From Phoronis australis (Eukaryota; Phoronida; Phoronidae), in the NCBI GenBank assembly GCA_002633005.1, contig NMRA01000089.1, forward strand, positions 248,001 to 312,000: DNA of 64,000 nucleotides, written 5' to 3'. Shown piece after piece: positions 24,221 to 57,521 of the stretch. Position 1 is the stretch's first letter; each line of letters starts with the position of its first letter. The notes beneath the pieces were generated by a model. That model saw nothing but the letters and a program-made list of their open reading frames with translations, made no database searches and was not told the origin of the DNA. Made by a program: the position numbers and the translations under genes.

Positions 24221-24734
24221 AGGCTCTTGCTAGACTTTTAAAGGTATGGCTAAAGCATCTGAAAACTTTTAGAAATTTTCGAAAATTATCAGCCAAATAC
24301 TTTCTCCCTATCTCTGGGTTAGGGCGGGGGTAGGCCGTGCATGTGGGAATATTGATGAGCAATACATTTAGGTCTAAAAAATCTAACATAACTAGTGACT
24401 TACAAAATAAAGCTAAATCATGCAGAGTAGTAAATCTAAAACTCATTAAGTAGCAAATTAAGATTTATTTTACCTTGCTCTTATTCGACCGCCAATGAAA
24501 TAGTCTTAACGTTGTCACAATTATGACTTGCAATGACTATTGTGGACGTAATGTTCTAATTACGGAACGGCGTAGTCACTCAACTAATTTTACGGCTAAT
24601 TTTCATTCATTCTTAGTCATGAAGGTATGTTATGAATTTGGCTTATGGTCAGCCGCCATGATGGTTAATTGTCCAGGTAATTTTGTTTTAATCATTTTGG
24701 CCTTTTACTGTAGTTTTTTTTATTCTACAATGGC

Positions 24735-24871
24735 TAAAAGTGGAGTAAACGGGTCCCTCTTCAAAATGGGTACTGGCAATCAGTTTCACTGAATAACGGA
24801 CATTGCTGTTATTCAGTGAAAACTGGATCTCGGCAGCCATTTCAAGAGGGACCCATTTCCTCCACTTTTAT
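24735..24871. repeat. Foldback hairpin, ~62-bp arms
   Basis: Arms 24735-24796 and 24807-24871 are inverted copies: 'taaaagtggagtaaacgggtc' against the reverse complement 'taaaagtggaggaaatgggtc', then 'cctctt(c/g)aaa' and 'cactgaataac'. The loop is about 10 bases. It could be a foldback MITE or a transcribed hairpin. No ORF. Confidence 0.7.
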
Positions 24872-24879
24872 CCGCTGGT

Positions 24880-27480
24880 CTCTCTATGCGTGTTCAGATG
24901 TACCCAACACTAAGTTAAATAATCATTCACACTTGACCTTGAAAAACGAAAACGGTAATTTTGGCATTTCCTCATGTTCAAAATTGGTGAGCTTTCTCTG
25001 TATCCTACCTCAAGATTTAATTAGCAAGAACAGTGATGTTTACTTCATATAGCCAAATATGTTAGCGCAGTGGCCTGGGGCCAGTGGATTTGCGGCCAGG
25101 CCAGTAAACTTTTACAAATAGGCCCATGTGGATGTGGTCTCATATTCAAGTAACTGGCCCACCAAACCAGCACATTTATTCGCTGGAGCCATTGAAGGCC
25201 GAACTCTGGCTGAGTGCCATGTAATTGCCTGGAATGTAGACAGGTGACGTCATATCCCCTGGCGCGCGCAGTGTTAAAAATGGTGAGTTACCGATTTTGG
25301 GAACTGAACGAGGGATTGTTCGAAGAAAAAGTTTGATAACGGGAGTATTTGTTCGAGTTGGAAGAAATTAAATACATCGACGGCCTCCTAAACCTAAGGT
25401 GTTCCTCTATGGCTATGCGCAAAAAGTATCTATAACAACATAGTATTGATGTTTTAGTCAGTGTGAGGCATACTTCACCGAAAATCTTCCGGCTTATGAA
25501 GCGCCTATAGGAGCTTCACAGTCTCTACTGCGGAGCCAGTACTAGACTGTGATCACTGGAATGTGGTAGAACTAGGTGGACTCAGTTCTTACCAAGCGTT
25601 CCATTGTTATATTTCATGCTTGCATTCGTCTTTCATCCAAGTTCAAAGCTGAAAGTAGGCAACGTTGGCCAGTTGAACCATAGATTATAGATATTGACGA
25701 GTATCTATGACTGAACCAAAGATACTCTATTCTACTATGATATTCTTTGGTTGTACACAACTTGGAAGCTATCAAAAGGAAGTAGTTATTGTTTTCCTCC
25801 ACTATTACAGAAGCTTTCGACTACATTTACAAATCCTTTTAAAGAAATACAAAATTTCTCATTTCAAAATCATTTTTGCATTATTTAATAGGTATCAATT
25901 GTCATTTCATTAATTACTTATTACTGACCGAAACCATATTAATTTCACAAACGAATTGTGATCACACGAGGGCGCTGCAAAGCAACGAATGATAATTATT
26001 AGAGGGCGCTACGATCAGCTGTCCGGAAAAAATCTAAACAGCGACAAACAGCAATTTTGTACGTCTCTAACTTGCTCTAACTTGTTTCGAGAGCGTTTTT
26101 TTGAATACTGACTATAGGATAAGGATTTACTAAGTTTGATGCATTTATTCGTTCACATTTCAACTACTGTCCTCTTGCCACTTGCGGTGTTCGGTGTTCG
26201 AATGGGCTGAAAAGAAGATAGACATTGCTGTGCGAAGCCAATAATTGCAAAAATTCTTTACATTGAACAAAAAATTGTCCAAATATATGTGTAATTCCAA
26301 ATTCACCCATACGCGATCTTGAGATTAAGCAGGATTCCAAGTTCACGCACAGCAACATCACCGCCACCTGCTAGTCATGATTCATGACGTGTCGTTAATT
26401 TCATGATCTGACTGTAATTTTGATATTACATTTAAAATTCCGGTGAAGTCAGTATGTGGCATAAATGCCTACTGGTGCTTGTAAGTGCGGTCTAAAGCTC
26501 ACGCACACATCCACGGCACTAGTCGCATGTAGTGTTTCTGGGGCAGATCTATAGCCAGCTAGTGATTATAGCCTACTCCGTGGTGCAAAAGCTGGCTATC
26601 TAACATCTTCTTTTTTAGGTACTATTTTATTACCATAGACATCCTATATGCCTTATGGACTAGTAAATTCCAGTCCGTACTTGACAATATTTTGCCCCTA
26701 GGTGGTGCAGCTGAAAAATTCGGATACTGTATCCATCTAGAGAATGCCTCGAAAAATCGGGAACCACTTTACACGGAGCTTCCATGAAAAATCACCCTTT
26801 TGTTGGGTTCTGTTCCAAAATGTAACCAAACTCTTTTGTAGGGATTCTTGGACATGTAAATTTTAACTCCAACCTAAGAAGAGATGCCTTCAAAAATGAT
26901 AGATCTTTCGCTACCAAAGTATTAAAAAATTAAGATAATATTAAGGCCCATTCTGCAGATTTGTGGTTTGTTGAATTTCTAACTCCCACTGTGAAACTCC
27001 TCTGTAGGGAATATTTTCAGAATAGGACACCCATTCATTAGGTAAATTGTCATACAAAGTCACTGTTTGAAGCCGGGCACAGTCAGTGTACCTTTCTAAG
27101 GAAAGAACTCTGGACTAAAATTAATTCCAGCACAACCTAAGGGTTTATTTGTGGAATAAGCACCCTGAAAGTTTAAAATGTCAATTTGTCGATGCTTTTA
27201 TCAATGCTTTAACTCGCTTTTTATACCAAGCTTGTGAATGCCAACATTGTCAAATTTAATTGTCATTTTGTCTGATGTGTCATAAACTACATGTGTAAGC
27301 AGAACTGTTAGAACCGTCACTCGTTCACATGTTGTCTGTCTGGGCCTTTAATTGGTCAAGACAGAAAGTGCTACTGAAATATTTACTTTACGTCAGTTTC
27401 AAAAACTGTAGCACTACCAGTGATGCTAGTAAAGTGACTGTACCAAAAACAATTATTGCGAACTTGTCTTTTCCAGTTTT
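24880..27480. other. Intergenic region between divergent JKAMP and PRORSD1
   Basis: No exon recognised. A locally CpG-rich patch at 25,240-25,330 (ggcgcgcgcag) and 'gagggcgct' repeats at 25,970-26,010 may belong to the promoters of the two divergently transcribed genes. This is inference only. An ATG at 25,280 opens only a short ORF (MVSYRFWELNEGLF...). Confidence 0.35.
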
Positions 27481-27487
27481 GTGAAAG

Positions 27488-28639
27488 ATGGCTGATGAAC
27501 AAGCTGACAGGAAGCACTTAACAGAAAGTGACCTGCTGGCCATGTTTAAAAGGCTGGACATTGAAACGACCACTATAGAGCATCCAGAGGTATTGTACTT
27601 TATAGCAAAAAGTGAAATTATACAATGTATTTTGTTCATGCACCTGTGTATTGTGAAGCAGTGCCTATCGGAAATTAGGTGCATGCTTCTTCTATGTCCA
27701 AAGCGCTTTAGTAAAACTGACAAACAAAAATTTTGAAATGTGTGAATGAAGCTTGACTTATCTGTTGCAAAATGTAAATGTAATGGGATTGACTTGTATT
27801 CAATGAAACTTGAGTTTTAAGCATCAGTAAATTGACTTGAAATGCAAAAAAACAATAGGGGTTTAGATCAGTTACTGTGTTATAAAATTGGTTGTCTTAA
27901 ACCGTTGCTTAATAGTCAGATTGTGTATGATATAAGGGCTTTGAAGAAACAGAAAATTGTTAATGCTCAAGATCATTCTCTACAAGTTGACTTATCACAG
28001 TCATTTTATGCACCAGGCATGTTACTAACTGTCAGTTCCCTGAAGTAACTTCTCATTTTAATAAGGAACAATTCAAGACCAATGTTATAGCAGTAAGTGA
28101 TCTAAATCATAAGTTTCTCGACAGCCGCTTTAAGTATGAAATGTACTAAGGACGTTATTCTAAATATAAAGTTTGATATAGATTTACAATTTATTATTTT
28201 ACAGGTGTTTACAGTGGATGCAATGATGGTTTATTTACGAAATATCCCTGGTGGAGTGACAAAAAACTTATTCTTGAAAGACAAGAGGAAGAAACTGTAT
28301 TTACTGTGTACCCAGCATAAAGTCATGGTGAAACTCAACGATGTTGCTAAACAGATTGGTGCATCTAGTGGACTTAGATTTGCCGAGGAGTCTGTATTGT
28401 ACGAGAAACTGGGTGTGACTAAAGGATGCGTCACTGCTTTTGCGTTGATCAATGACGTCAAACACGAAGTTGGACTAATTGTTGATGATTCTTTGGTGAA
28501 TGGAACTTATGAACATATTTATTTTCATCCTTTGCGAAATTCTGCCTCAACAGGTATAACACCTGCTGATTTTTTAAAATTCATTAATGCTACTGGACAT
28601 TCTATAAAAACAGTTCAGTTCGAACCTGCGCAATATTAG
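27488..28639 (+). CDS. PRORSD1: ProX/YbaK-type aminoacyl-tRNA deacylase domain protein, PRORSD1-like
   Basis: Two exons, 27488-27589 and 28205-28639, join in phase 0 (donor gag|gtattg, acceptor acag|gtgttt) to give 178 residues, the usual length of the family (about 165-180). An in-frame TGA two codons before ATG 27488 supports this start. Hallmarks of the prolyl-tRNA editing domain are IEHPEVFTV (~30-38), TKNLFLKDKRKKLYLL (53-68) with the conserved Lys-54, LGVTKG-VTAFALIND (103-118) and FHPLRNSASTGI (142-152), then DFLKFINATGH. Members of this family hydrolyse mischarged tRNA in trans (for example Ala- or Cys-tRNAPro); the exact substrate cannot be told from sequence. It is cytosolic by default, with no targeting signal seen. 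Neighbours do not suggest a shared pathway. Confidence 0.93.
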
Positions 28640-28779
28640 GATATCTTTCAGTAAAACTAGCTTTAGTTGGTCATTAGGTTGCAACAGAAAGCAAGAGGGC
28701 CAACCCGGATTATAAAGTGACGCTGGAGTCTCGCTGTATTTACCCACAAATTTTCTTGCTTACTCTATTCCTCCTTCCA

Positions 28780-28983
28780 ATGCCAACAAAGTATTACTGC
28801 TGTGATGTGGGCTGCGACTCGGATGTGAGAAGGTTTGATAAATTGGACAAATACCCGTGTATGCGCGATCTGAAATTCATTGCCTTCCCGACATCAAGGA
28901 AACACGAAAATGTGCTTGATTTCCAAAATGAGGTCACGCGCTTTCTAATCTCCAGGACAAAGGAGAGTTGTATTACCGTGTAA
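28780..28983 (+). pseudogene. THAP-like fragment downstream of PRORSD1
   Basis: A short ORF (starting MPTKYYCCDVGCDSD, ending in TAA) has a Cys pair spaced like a THAP domain and later FIAFPTSRKHENVLDF, which resembles the THAP F-x-FP...segment. It lacks the downstream Trp, Cys-x2-His and AVPTIF parts. It could be the first exon of a spliced THAP gene, a transposase remnant, or chance. It starts about 140 bases after the PRORSD1 stop on the same strand. Confidence 0.35.
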
Positions 28984-30654
28984 TCCGGGACTGTCCTATT
29001 TTTGTAACTACAGCTATAGGATGCATGTGTTGATTTGAAACTAGTCATGACTAACAATATAAATTTTATTGACACTTTCTCATTTAATTACAGCGGATTG
29101 CAACATGTCCAGATCACATATTCTCCAACAAAATAACATTGCAAATCAACCTTGCAAGATTTATCTTGCTATTATAATTGTAAGCTTTAAAATGGCTTTG
29201 TGTTACACGCCTAAAGCCACAGCTGTTGTACGTTTCAAGCAACACACTTGTTCTGTAAAAACAATACATACATATGTCAAGGTCATTCAAAGGTTCACAA
29301 AAAGAGTTTTTTATGACACAGGTGGTACGGACAACACTAGTATTATGTTTTGTGCGTTTCTCCATGACAGCTTCGCCATGCGAATTTTAAATTGTACATA
29401 GACCTGCCACTAGTTCACCATACAATCAAGCTATGTGTAGAATTAGAAACAAACGCGTTCTCCAATATGATTATGCAACAACCGTACATCACATTAAAAG
29501 GACATAAAAACTAAGTGTATCACAGTAGAAAGAGTTGTTATGGACACTAGCTCTATTTAGTTGCATCAGGAAGACTTCCCGCAACAAAAGTTTTCCACAG
29601 TAAGCTGCACTGATATACAGCAGTTAATGCAGGAGCTGATCCAGAAAGGGGGGTTTGATCTGACAATTACAAATAATGTGACAAAGAGTTCAAATCATGA
29701 AATTTATTAACGTCCATTCAGTTACTTCATTCTCTATGGTGACGAGTATGAATGGAATTCTATAAAAGACTAGTTCACTTCAATACTGGTGATAAATAAT
29801 TTGTAACAAGAACTATACACAATTAAAACCATAATTAAGCAAAGATAAATTCTTTTCAAAGTTGATAAAATATCTCAATATATAAAACACTTGAACGTGT
29901 ATAAGACAATGTCAATACCATACCTATTGATAAGTGTTGAAACAAATAACAGTTGTGCATTCCACATAATGTAGACAGAAATCAGAGAAATGGTGCAACA
30001 GTATCAGGATAGAATATCCATCAATCACTAACAACGGGAAGATTCTCCCTGACAGCATTCTTTTCTCATGAACACAATTCTTCTCTAATGAGCAGTTGTC
30101 CTTGGGGAAAATTTTGCAGTTCACTAGAAAATGTTTTTAGTAGCAAAGAAATGCATTCACAATAAACAAACTTGCTCCAAGAGAAAGGAATGAATTGTTT
30201 CCATGAAAAAGCATGCTTTTAGTTAGAATGTCAATGTGGTTTGTGAGAGGAACACAGTCTACCTTTTGTAAGTCATTGCACAAAATATATTTTAACATTT
30301 GTACTCTGCAACTCGCGTCAGTGCCCAACATTACAGCAAAAATTTTCATTATCATTTATCTCGATGTTACACACTATGGGGACTCGTGAAAACATTGTGT
30401 TGGTGACTAGTTTCAGCAATTTTAAGAAATAGCAATGCTCCGTTGATATAAAATGCAGGGTCCGATATTTGAGAAATATGATTAATTCCAAAATCACCCA
30501 TGTTCCGCATCAGAAACAATTTCACCATGAATTTTGATGTTCCAAATTTTAGAGAACATCCTTAACTGGAGAATTTTTACTGCAGATAAGAATTTCAATG
30601 CTTATGGCGATGATCTGCTATTGTTTGAGGATATTCTCATTCATTGCGTATATA

Positions 30655-30730
30655 TGGGCAAGTGTCACCTGACAGTGTCACCTGATAGTGTCATCTGGCA
30701 GTGTCACCTGACAGTGTCACTTTAAGTGAG
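30655..30730. repeat. ~15-bp tandem repeat
   Basis: Four to five copies of 'cagtgtcacctga' with variants (tagtgtcatctgg). It lies in the space between PRORSD1 and the MSK 3' end. Confidence 0.75.
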
Positions 30731-31479
30731 ACCCCTGCATAAAGGTACACTTTTCACAAAACATATTGCAGGATCAAAATTCCCAGATCAAGTAAAAGAC
30801 CAACAAAGATGGAATACATTTCGCAATCTAAGTGTCTCGAAATAAACTGAGGCTTGCAGACACGAGAAAATTTCAATAAGTTACAGTCAAACATCTTTGC
30901 TACCCAAACGAAGTTACAATAACAACTTCGAGCTCTCAGACAAGATGCTGATAACCAAAGTGCAATAGAAAATTCTATTGAGTGCTGAGTGCAGCACTCA
31001 TAGCCCTAAAGACACTCAAATATACAATCTTCAAGATCATTATTTGGCCTATATTCAATTAAAGAGCCTCATTGTTAACAGTTTTGCAGAGACGACTCCA
31101 TGCAATAACCAGAACGGAAAAAATCTACCATTGATTAATCCCTTCAATATTCATGGATACGTGCGATCTAAAAACGAACATACAAGCAAGCAACAACATG
31201 ATGACATCACATAATTCACGACTGTGTTAAATTTATTACAGTAATTCTTCATGCGCTCAACAAACAATATGGCCGACAAGGGAAATTCTATTTTGTTGTG
31301 TATTTCTCCACAAAAAGAAGGATTAAGAAAATTTTAGTTTACTACTAAAAAATAATTGCAGGCGGTCATATACAGGTTACACCAGACATGCGCAAACCGC
31401 TCAAATGAATCCATTGCCCTGATCACCTGGTAGCATTTTCACACTTTAGTAATATGTAGTTAAAATCGAGCTCAGACGC

Positions 31480-31595
31480 TAGAGACCTAACTCAAGGGTC
31501 TAGCAGTGTGCCCCAGAGGGACTCGAACCCACAACCTTGAGTAAGGGAAGTGGGCACTTATCTCATTTACCCACACTGACTCCTCTAGTCTATTA
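31480..31595 (-). mobile_element. tRNA-derived SINE
   Basis: On the minus strand there is a box-B match, GGTTCGAGTCC (plus-strand 31519-31529), preceded at the right distance by a degenerate box A (tgggtaaatgaga). The order is that of a tRNA gene, but it does not fold as a clean cloverleaf, so I call it a SINE head and not a tRNA gene. Confidence 0.5.
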
Positions 31596-32060
31596 CTAGC
31601 ATGATTTGAACTTAGTGGATGACACAAAACAACATTTGGTAAAGACCACCTTAAAAAACTGGAATTATGACAATCTGGCAATTACTTTTGTGGACGACAC
31701 ATATTGTATATCACCGCTTTCTGTCAAGAAGTAATTTTTGACTTCAACCACTTACAGTTACCATATAAACATGGTATCCCATTCTTCTTTTCACAAGAAC
31801 AAGTGATTTCTGCTCTCAGAAAGAACTAACACCTAATTACTACAGACTTCAGACCAAACTTGGCATGTAAAATGACCAAGGAGGTCACGTAAACTTGTTG
31901 AGCCTACGGGTTTCAACCAATAACAAATTGTCACTTCTTAAACCCAGAACCAATTCTAATCTAAATATGAAACAGTAATTAGATAATCAATTTCATGATG
32001 GTATGGTATGTTGTATAAATCAAAAATTATTTTTGATATAAGGTCGGCTTCATGGCAGCT

Positions 32061-52917
<20,857 letters not shown>

Positions 52918-53179
52918 TTTGTATCTTCACATTTGTCAATTTTTAGTTGTTTATGGATTACAGGTTGTGAATCAAGCCATTTCCCACAATGCTCAGGCAA
53001 ATTAGGAAATCAAGTTCCGTATACCAATCGATAGGTGTCGTTTCCTACCGTAAATGTATAATAAAGCGCCTTTGGCGATTGTCTCTTATTTTCAGGAAAA
53101 GGAGGAAAATCGAGGAATATTTTGGTAGATATCTTAGTTGCATTTGAAAGAATCAAATCTGTGTGATAGTATCCGGAGG

Positions 53180-54110
53180 CAGCTTGGGTGGGTAATTTTC
53201 CCTTTTGAAGCTACCGTAGTCTAGCTGAAGTCACTGGGCCCTGGCTCAGTAGCATCCGTCGATCCCGCGGCCCGGCTGGTGTAGGCGCTACGATGACGGT
53301 CCTATGTGTGTACACGCCGGGGCTTAAAATGACTCGCTAGCCTATTCATACCTCAGTTGCAATCGACCCAAACTACCATGCAGGCTACACTGTCCGACAG
53401 TTTCGGCCTGGGCAACTTCATTGTGAGACAGGCGATCACGTCAGTAGGCCTATACCCAGCCCCGGCGGTCAGTGCGGCCGCTCGCCGCCGGGGTGAGTTC
53501 ACGATATATCCGAAACAAAAAATAAAGTGAATGGCTAGGCTGCTTATATCAAACAAAAATAGTGAATAACTAGACGGTTAAAATTTAATTATTTTTGAGC
53601 GGGGGCTCGAATTTTTTACTCGGATGATCTTTAACTAAGTTCACTGGGTACGTTCGTGAACAGGCAGCTATGGGCTGTTGCAGCTCCGAATTTTGGTAGC
53701 GGGTCCTGACTTTTCAATGGACTTTTGTCTCGTTGTCTACTTTTTTCGGAGTCTTTGTAGGCTGAGGCAGACCTTTTCCCCATTTCGTCAAATGGGTGCG
53801 CGCATGTGTAATGCTGTGGCAATATTTTTATCAGTAGATCTACGTACGTCGTGACTCACGGCCACCATGACTATTTAAATAAAACGGTGCATTAATTGAA
53901 ATTCCGACGATTTCATGTTTAGCCTCAGTCCACCCCTGACGGTTCAAGCGTGTACAGCTGATAAAACGTCTTATCACAGGGCACACAAATCAAGGAAAAT
54001 TAGATTTCCTGTTTGTTCACATACTAAAATATACCGTTTCCTCGTCCACCGCTGTCGTCACCATTGAGTTTGCCAAACTGACGGCCGGGCGCCGGGTCGT
54101 CCCTATACGG
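53180..54110. promoter_or_regulatory. CpG-rich region, probable MSK promoter
   Basis: Local GC and CpG content is far above the surrounding DNA (cccgcggcccgg, gcggccgctcgccgccgg, ggccgggcgccgg). It begins about 260 bp upstream of the MSK start codon at 52917 on the transcribed strand, which places it as the promoter or 5' UTR region. It may be bidirectional: a possible + exon starts inside it. No TATA box was assigned; 'tatttaaata' occurs near 53,870. Confidence 0.5.
53378..53492 (+). CDS. Possible first exon of an unknown + strand gene
   Basis: An ATG opens 38 codons with an Arg/Ala-rich, acid-poor end (...PAPAVSAAARRR) directly followed by a good donor (gg|gtgagt). The peptide could be a mitochondrial presequence. 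I found no downstream exon to join and no homology, so it may be chance in a CpG island. The overlapping minus-strand ORF is equally unsupported. Confidence 0.2.
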
Positions 54111-54119
54111 AAAAAAATT

Positions 54120-57100
54120 TCGCACACAAAAGAACAAAGCGATTTTAAAAAGATTTGACCAAGCTTTTGGATTTCTATGAAACATATATGTCCCCAACAA
54201 TGACTGAGGTCCTCGATCCGCTTTTTGACAAGGTTTACCTTCTGTTCCCGGTGACTGGCGAGGTCACTGCAAACCGTAACCCGACTGAGCTGAAAAGTGA
54301 ACAGAAAGTAAAAAATGAAGTCGAGACAATATTTTGCAACGACTTCATCAGTTCTGTATGATTATAACTAGGGAGAAATTACTCTGAGATTTATGAAGTT
54401 AATTAAAGAGAGATTAATCGGTTTTGTGCCTGACTACAAAAACGCATTTTTCAGTGGGGGGATTGATTGTTGCCGGATCAGTGGGGTGGACTTCATAAAG
54501 ATATTTACTTTGAGCAGAGCTATAAAATAACAACATCCGTTTTTTGTGATTTTATTGTAATTGATATTGCCGTACGGTCTGTCAGACATCCCTGTTTGAA
54601 ATCGAGGCCATAGACTTCTCCAGAAAAGTACCACGCTAGATATACTCTGTCATACAATCAAGTGGCCGGGATTTAGCCCCGCCAGTAAGCTAAGAGTGTT
54701 TGACTGCGACCTAAATGTTTCTACTGAGGTTCAGTGACACAGAGGCAGTGATTTCTGAAAATTACACTCGTCGATGCGACGTAGCGGTTGTGATTTAGTT
54801 ATCGCGGTATTCAAAAGGTTTGTTTGAGTGCCTGTAAAATACTGCGAGCTTGATGGATTTCACTTAATCAATACTGTGGCAATACAAAAATCTGACCCTC
54901 TGAAAGTGACACATAAAAAATTGTGCGAAAAATGTCATCATCATCAATCACGAAATTTCACAGTTACTATAGTTTAGTTTGATACCTTTGTAAAACGCTT
55001 TTAATAAGTTTCAGTAGTATATTAGTTTAGTACTCTGAAAAGGGCTTTGAATATTTTTGATCAACTTTTAACAGCGTTTGACATTGAGCGGCCAAGGTCA
55101 CCCAATGCAGACACTGTGTATAACGCTCCTGAAGAATGAAGTCACGGGAGCAGATAATCATAAGCACTATATCATGGAGGGGTGGAGAATACGCCTGCGT
55201 CCTAGCTTGAGCCTGCGGCACAAAAATATATTGTATGAGAGACCTGTTACACCGAGGTCTTCTTGCCTTACGAAAAAAAAAATCGTCTGCAGGGGAAGCT
55301 ATTGGATATTATAAGAAATCAAGCACAATTGTACGATTTTAATTTGGGATAAGATGGCACCCGCTGGTGCTGTACCCTAGCTATTGGGGCATATCTGAGG
55401 ACCACTGGCTCACACCCATCACCCTGCTCGATTGGTGTTCATGAAATTCAAATGTGTTTTATTAGAGAGAATTTTTGAACGTCTGTCTCTACTTCCCTTT
55501 GAGGCAAGTGTAGAGCTGCCAACTCCAATGGAAATGCTCGAAATAATAACTTCTGAGTGCTTTGGTGTTTGTAATGCACTCAGTCAGACGCATGTCATCG
55601 TTCTACGAATGATAAAAATAGACAGATGCTACAGTTGGACTGGCTAATGTGACAACGTAAATCGTGAAAATAACCGGGGTATTTCGTTATGCGGGATCCC
55701 GGCGGCTTGGTGCAGTCGTGACCATGAACCTGGTCGTCTTAAGTGGAGAACCTGAGAGAGAGGCAGCTAAACGGGCAACTATTGATTTTCATCTACGGCG
55801 GCGAGCTCCGACTAGACAATTGAATTGAAGGTGAATGTAGGTTGGTTAATTCCAAATAGATTTTTTGCGAAGGTACGCATGCTACTAAGTGTGTGGGAAT
55901 CAGGAATTCCGCTGATTTTTAAGGACAGTAAAAATCATGTCTTTGTGCTGGTTATGGTTCGTTTCTTGACATTTCATGGCAATAATTGGGATATTGTATC
56001 ATCCGTTATGGCATTAAAACTACTTTCTCGGTTAGAAAAGCAATTTTACAGAAATAAGCTGTGGCGGGGACTAGAGCCCACCAACTGGACAGTAGCAGTC
56101 GAACGCAGTTCAGCTGCCGAGAGTCAAAGCCCAGTCAAAAGCGAAAATTGGCAATTTGTTACAAAATCGCAAAACACAACGAATTTTGTTTATTTATAGC
56201 TCTCGTCAAAGTTATTAACTTCAAGAAGTCTAACACATTCTACAATGGTCATCACCTAATTGCGCATTTTGCCGCAAAAAGGTAACACAAATGCAATTCT
56301 TTCTCTATCCAAGCTCTCATTTTTAGAATAATGATTTTATCTCAATATTTAATTATTTCCAATATTAATAAAGTTATTATTTATAATTTACAGAGACGGG
56401 GTTTAGAGGTAATTTGACATGTACTTTTATCGCTGACTGGTCAGCAGCGTACTTAAATTGATTGGTTGTTGGCATTTTGATAACTTGTGAATAATTTAGG
56501 GACAAAATAATCGCTTGAAGAGGTAACATAAGGGCCCATCACAAATCTCCGGAAATTTTAATGACTCTTAGTGCAAAATATAGATCGCAGAGCTTGTTAA
56601 TCCCAGTGTTGCTACAGGCTTTTTGCCCGCGGACCTTCACATTTTTTCTTACGCAAACACGCACTGGATTTCGATTTTTAACCGCAAAGACCTTTTGGTT
56701 GCACACCTCGCCACTTGTCCTACCACTAACACGAAACCCTCTCGATATCACAACTGCTGGTGCTTGTGGAAGCGAGGACAACGCTCAAGCTGGCACGAGG
56801 CCAGGTAGACCTAAAGCAACTAAACCATTCTCCTCAGATGTTTTCGAACGACTTATACGTGGAATCCAACTATACACAGTGTGGCAGACACACAAAACGT
56901 GCTGACAACTTAGCACCACGATAGTGATTGAAGGTTTTGGCCAAGTTTGTCAGTTTCCGCTCGTCATGCCCAATCCGTTTCAACAAGATTAGGCCTATAT
57001 TCAGGAAGGGCTCGGACGTTCTGGTAACGGATTTGTCGGGTCATTCGGAACAAAAATTTGTATTTCTGTAATGCTGTTTTGATTGAAGTTCGCACATTCA

Positions 57101-57515
57101 TTCACCTCCGTAGGGAAATTTAGTACTATGCGAAAATATCCGGGGCCCCCAGACAAGTTTTGGTCAGCGTGACGGAGCACTTAACACACATAAATTTCAC
57201 CTTAAAACTATCCGCATCTACACCCCCCCCAAGCGATGATTTAGAGAGCTTTGTGGAGACTAACCACCGAAGCAAAATTCTCGTTCTTGGACAATGGCAT
57301 GAAAACTCAACGAAATTGGAATATGTTTTTAAAACCAATTTTGTACTTATTTTTAGAATGCACCTTGCACCTTGTTCCTATTGCAAAAGATGAAATTCCG
57401 TTATGGGAATGGCTGGTAGTCACGTGACCATTTGCAACAAATTGTGAAGTAATTTAAGGTTATGCAGGACCCTATAAAATGTCCAAATTTGGCCGATTTA
57501 AGAACATCGTATCTC
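54120..57515. other. Intergenic region, nothing recognised
   Basis: This lies between the CpG-rich region and the duplicated block. Several ORFs of 60-124 codons occur on both strands, but none shows a domain, conserved motif or splice-compatible partner. It contains 'agaattctcgttcttggac'-type single-copy text and a C-rich run near 57,225. Confidence 0.4.
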
Positions 57516-57521
57516 AAAACT

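Larger units (their letters stand above)
28990..32050. other. Convergent intergenic region, PRORSD1 to MSK
   Basis: No gene recognised. It includes the MSK 3' UTR (a minus-strand AATAAA lies at 31232-31237, about 0.8 kb past the stop), a tRNA-derived SINE and a short tandem repeat. ORFs here are short and overlap on both strands, as expected by chance. Confidence 0.4.

Noticed and set aside
24069-24446. 125-codon minus-strand ORF with an internal repeat
   Set aside because: The repeated residues come from the 41-bp minisatellite, and the reading does not join to JKAMP.
31500-31580. Candidate tRNA gene
   Set aside because: A box B and a weak box A are present, but acceptor and anticodon stems do not pair; a tRNA-derived SINE is the better reading.
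55825-56199. 124-codon + strand ORF in the intergenic region
   Set aside because: No recognisable domain, no adjoining exon and no conserved pattern; left as unannotated.
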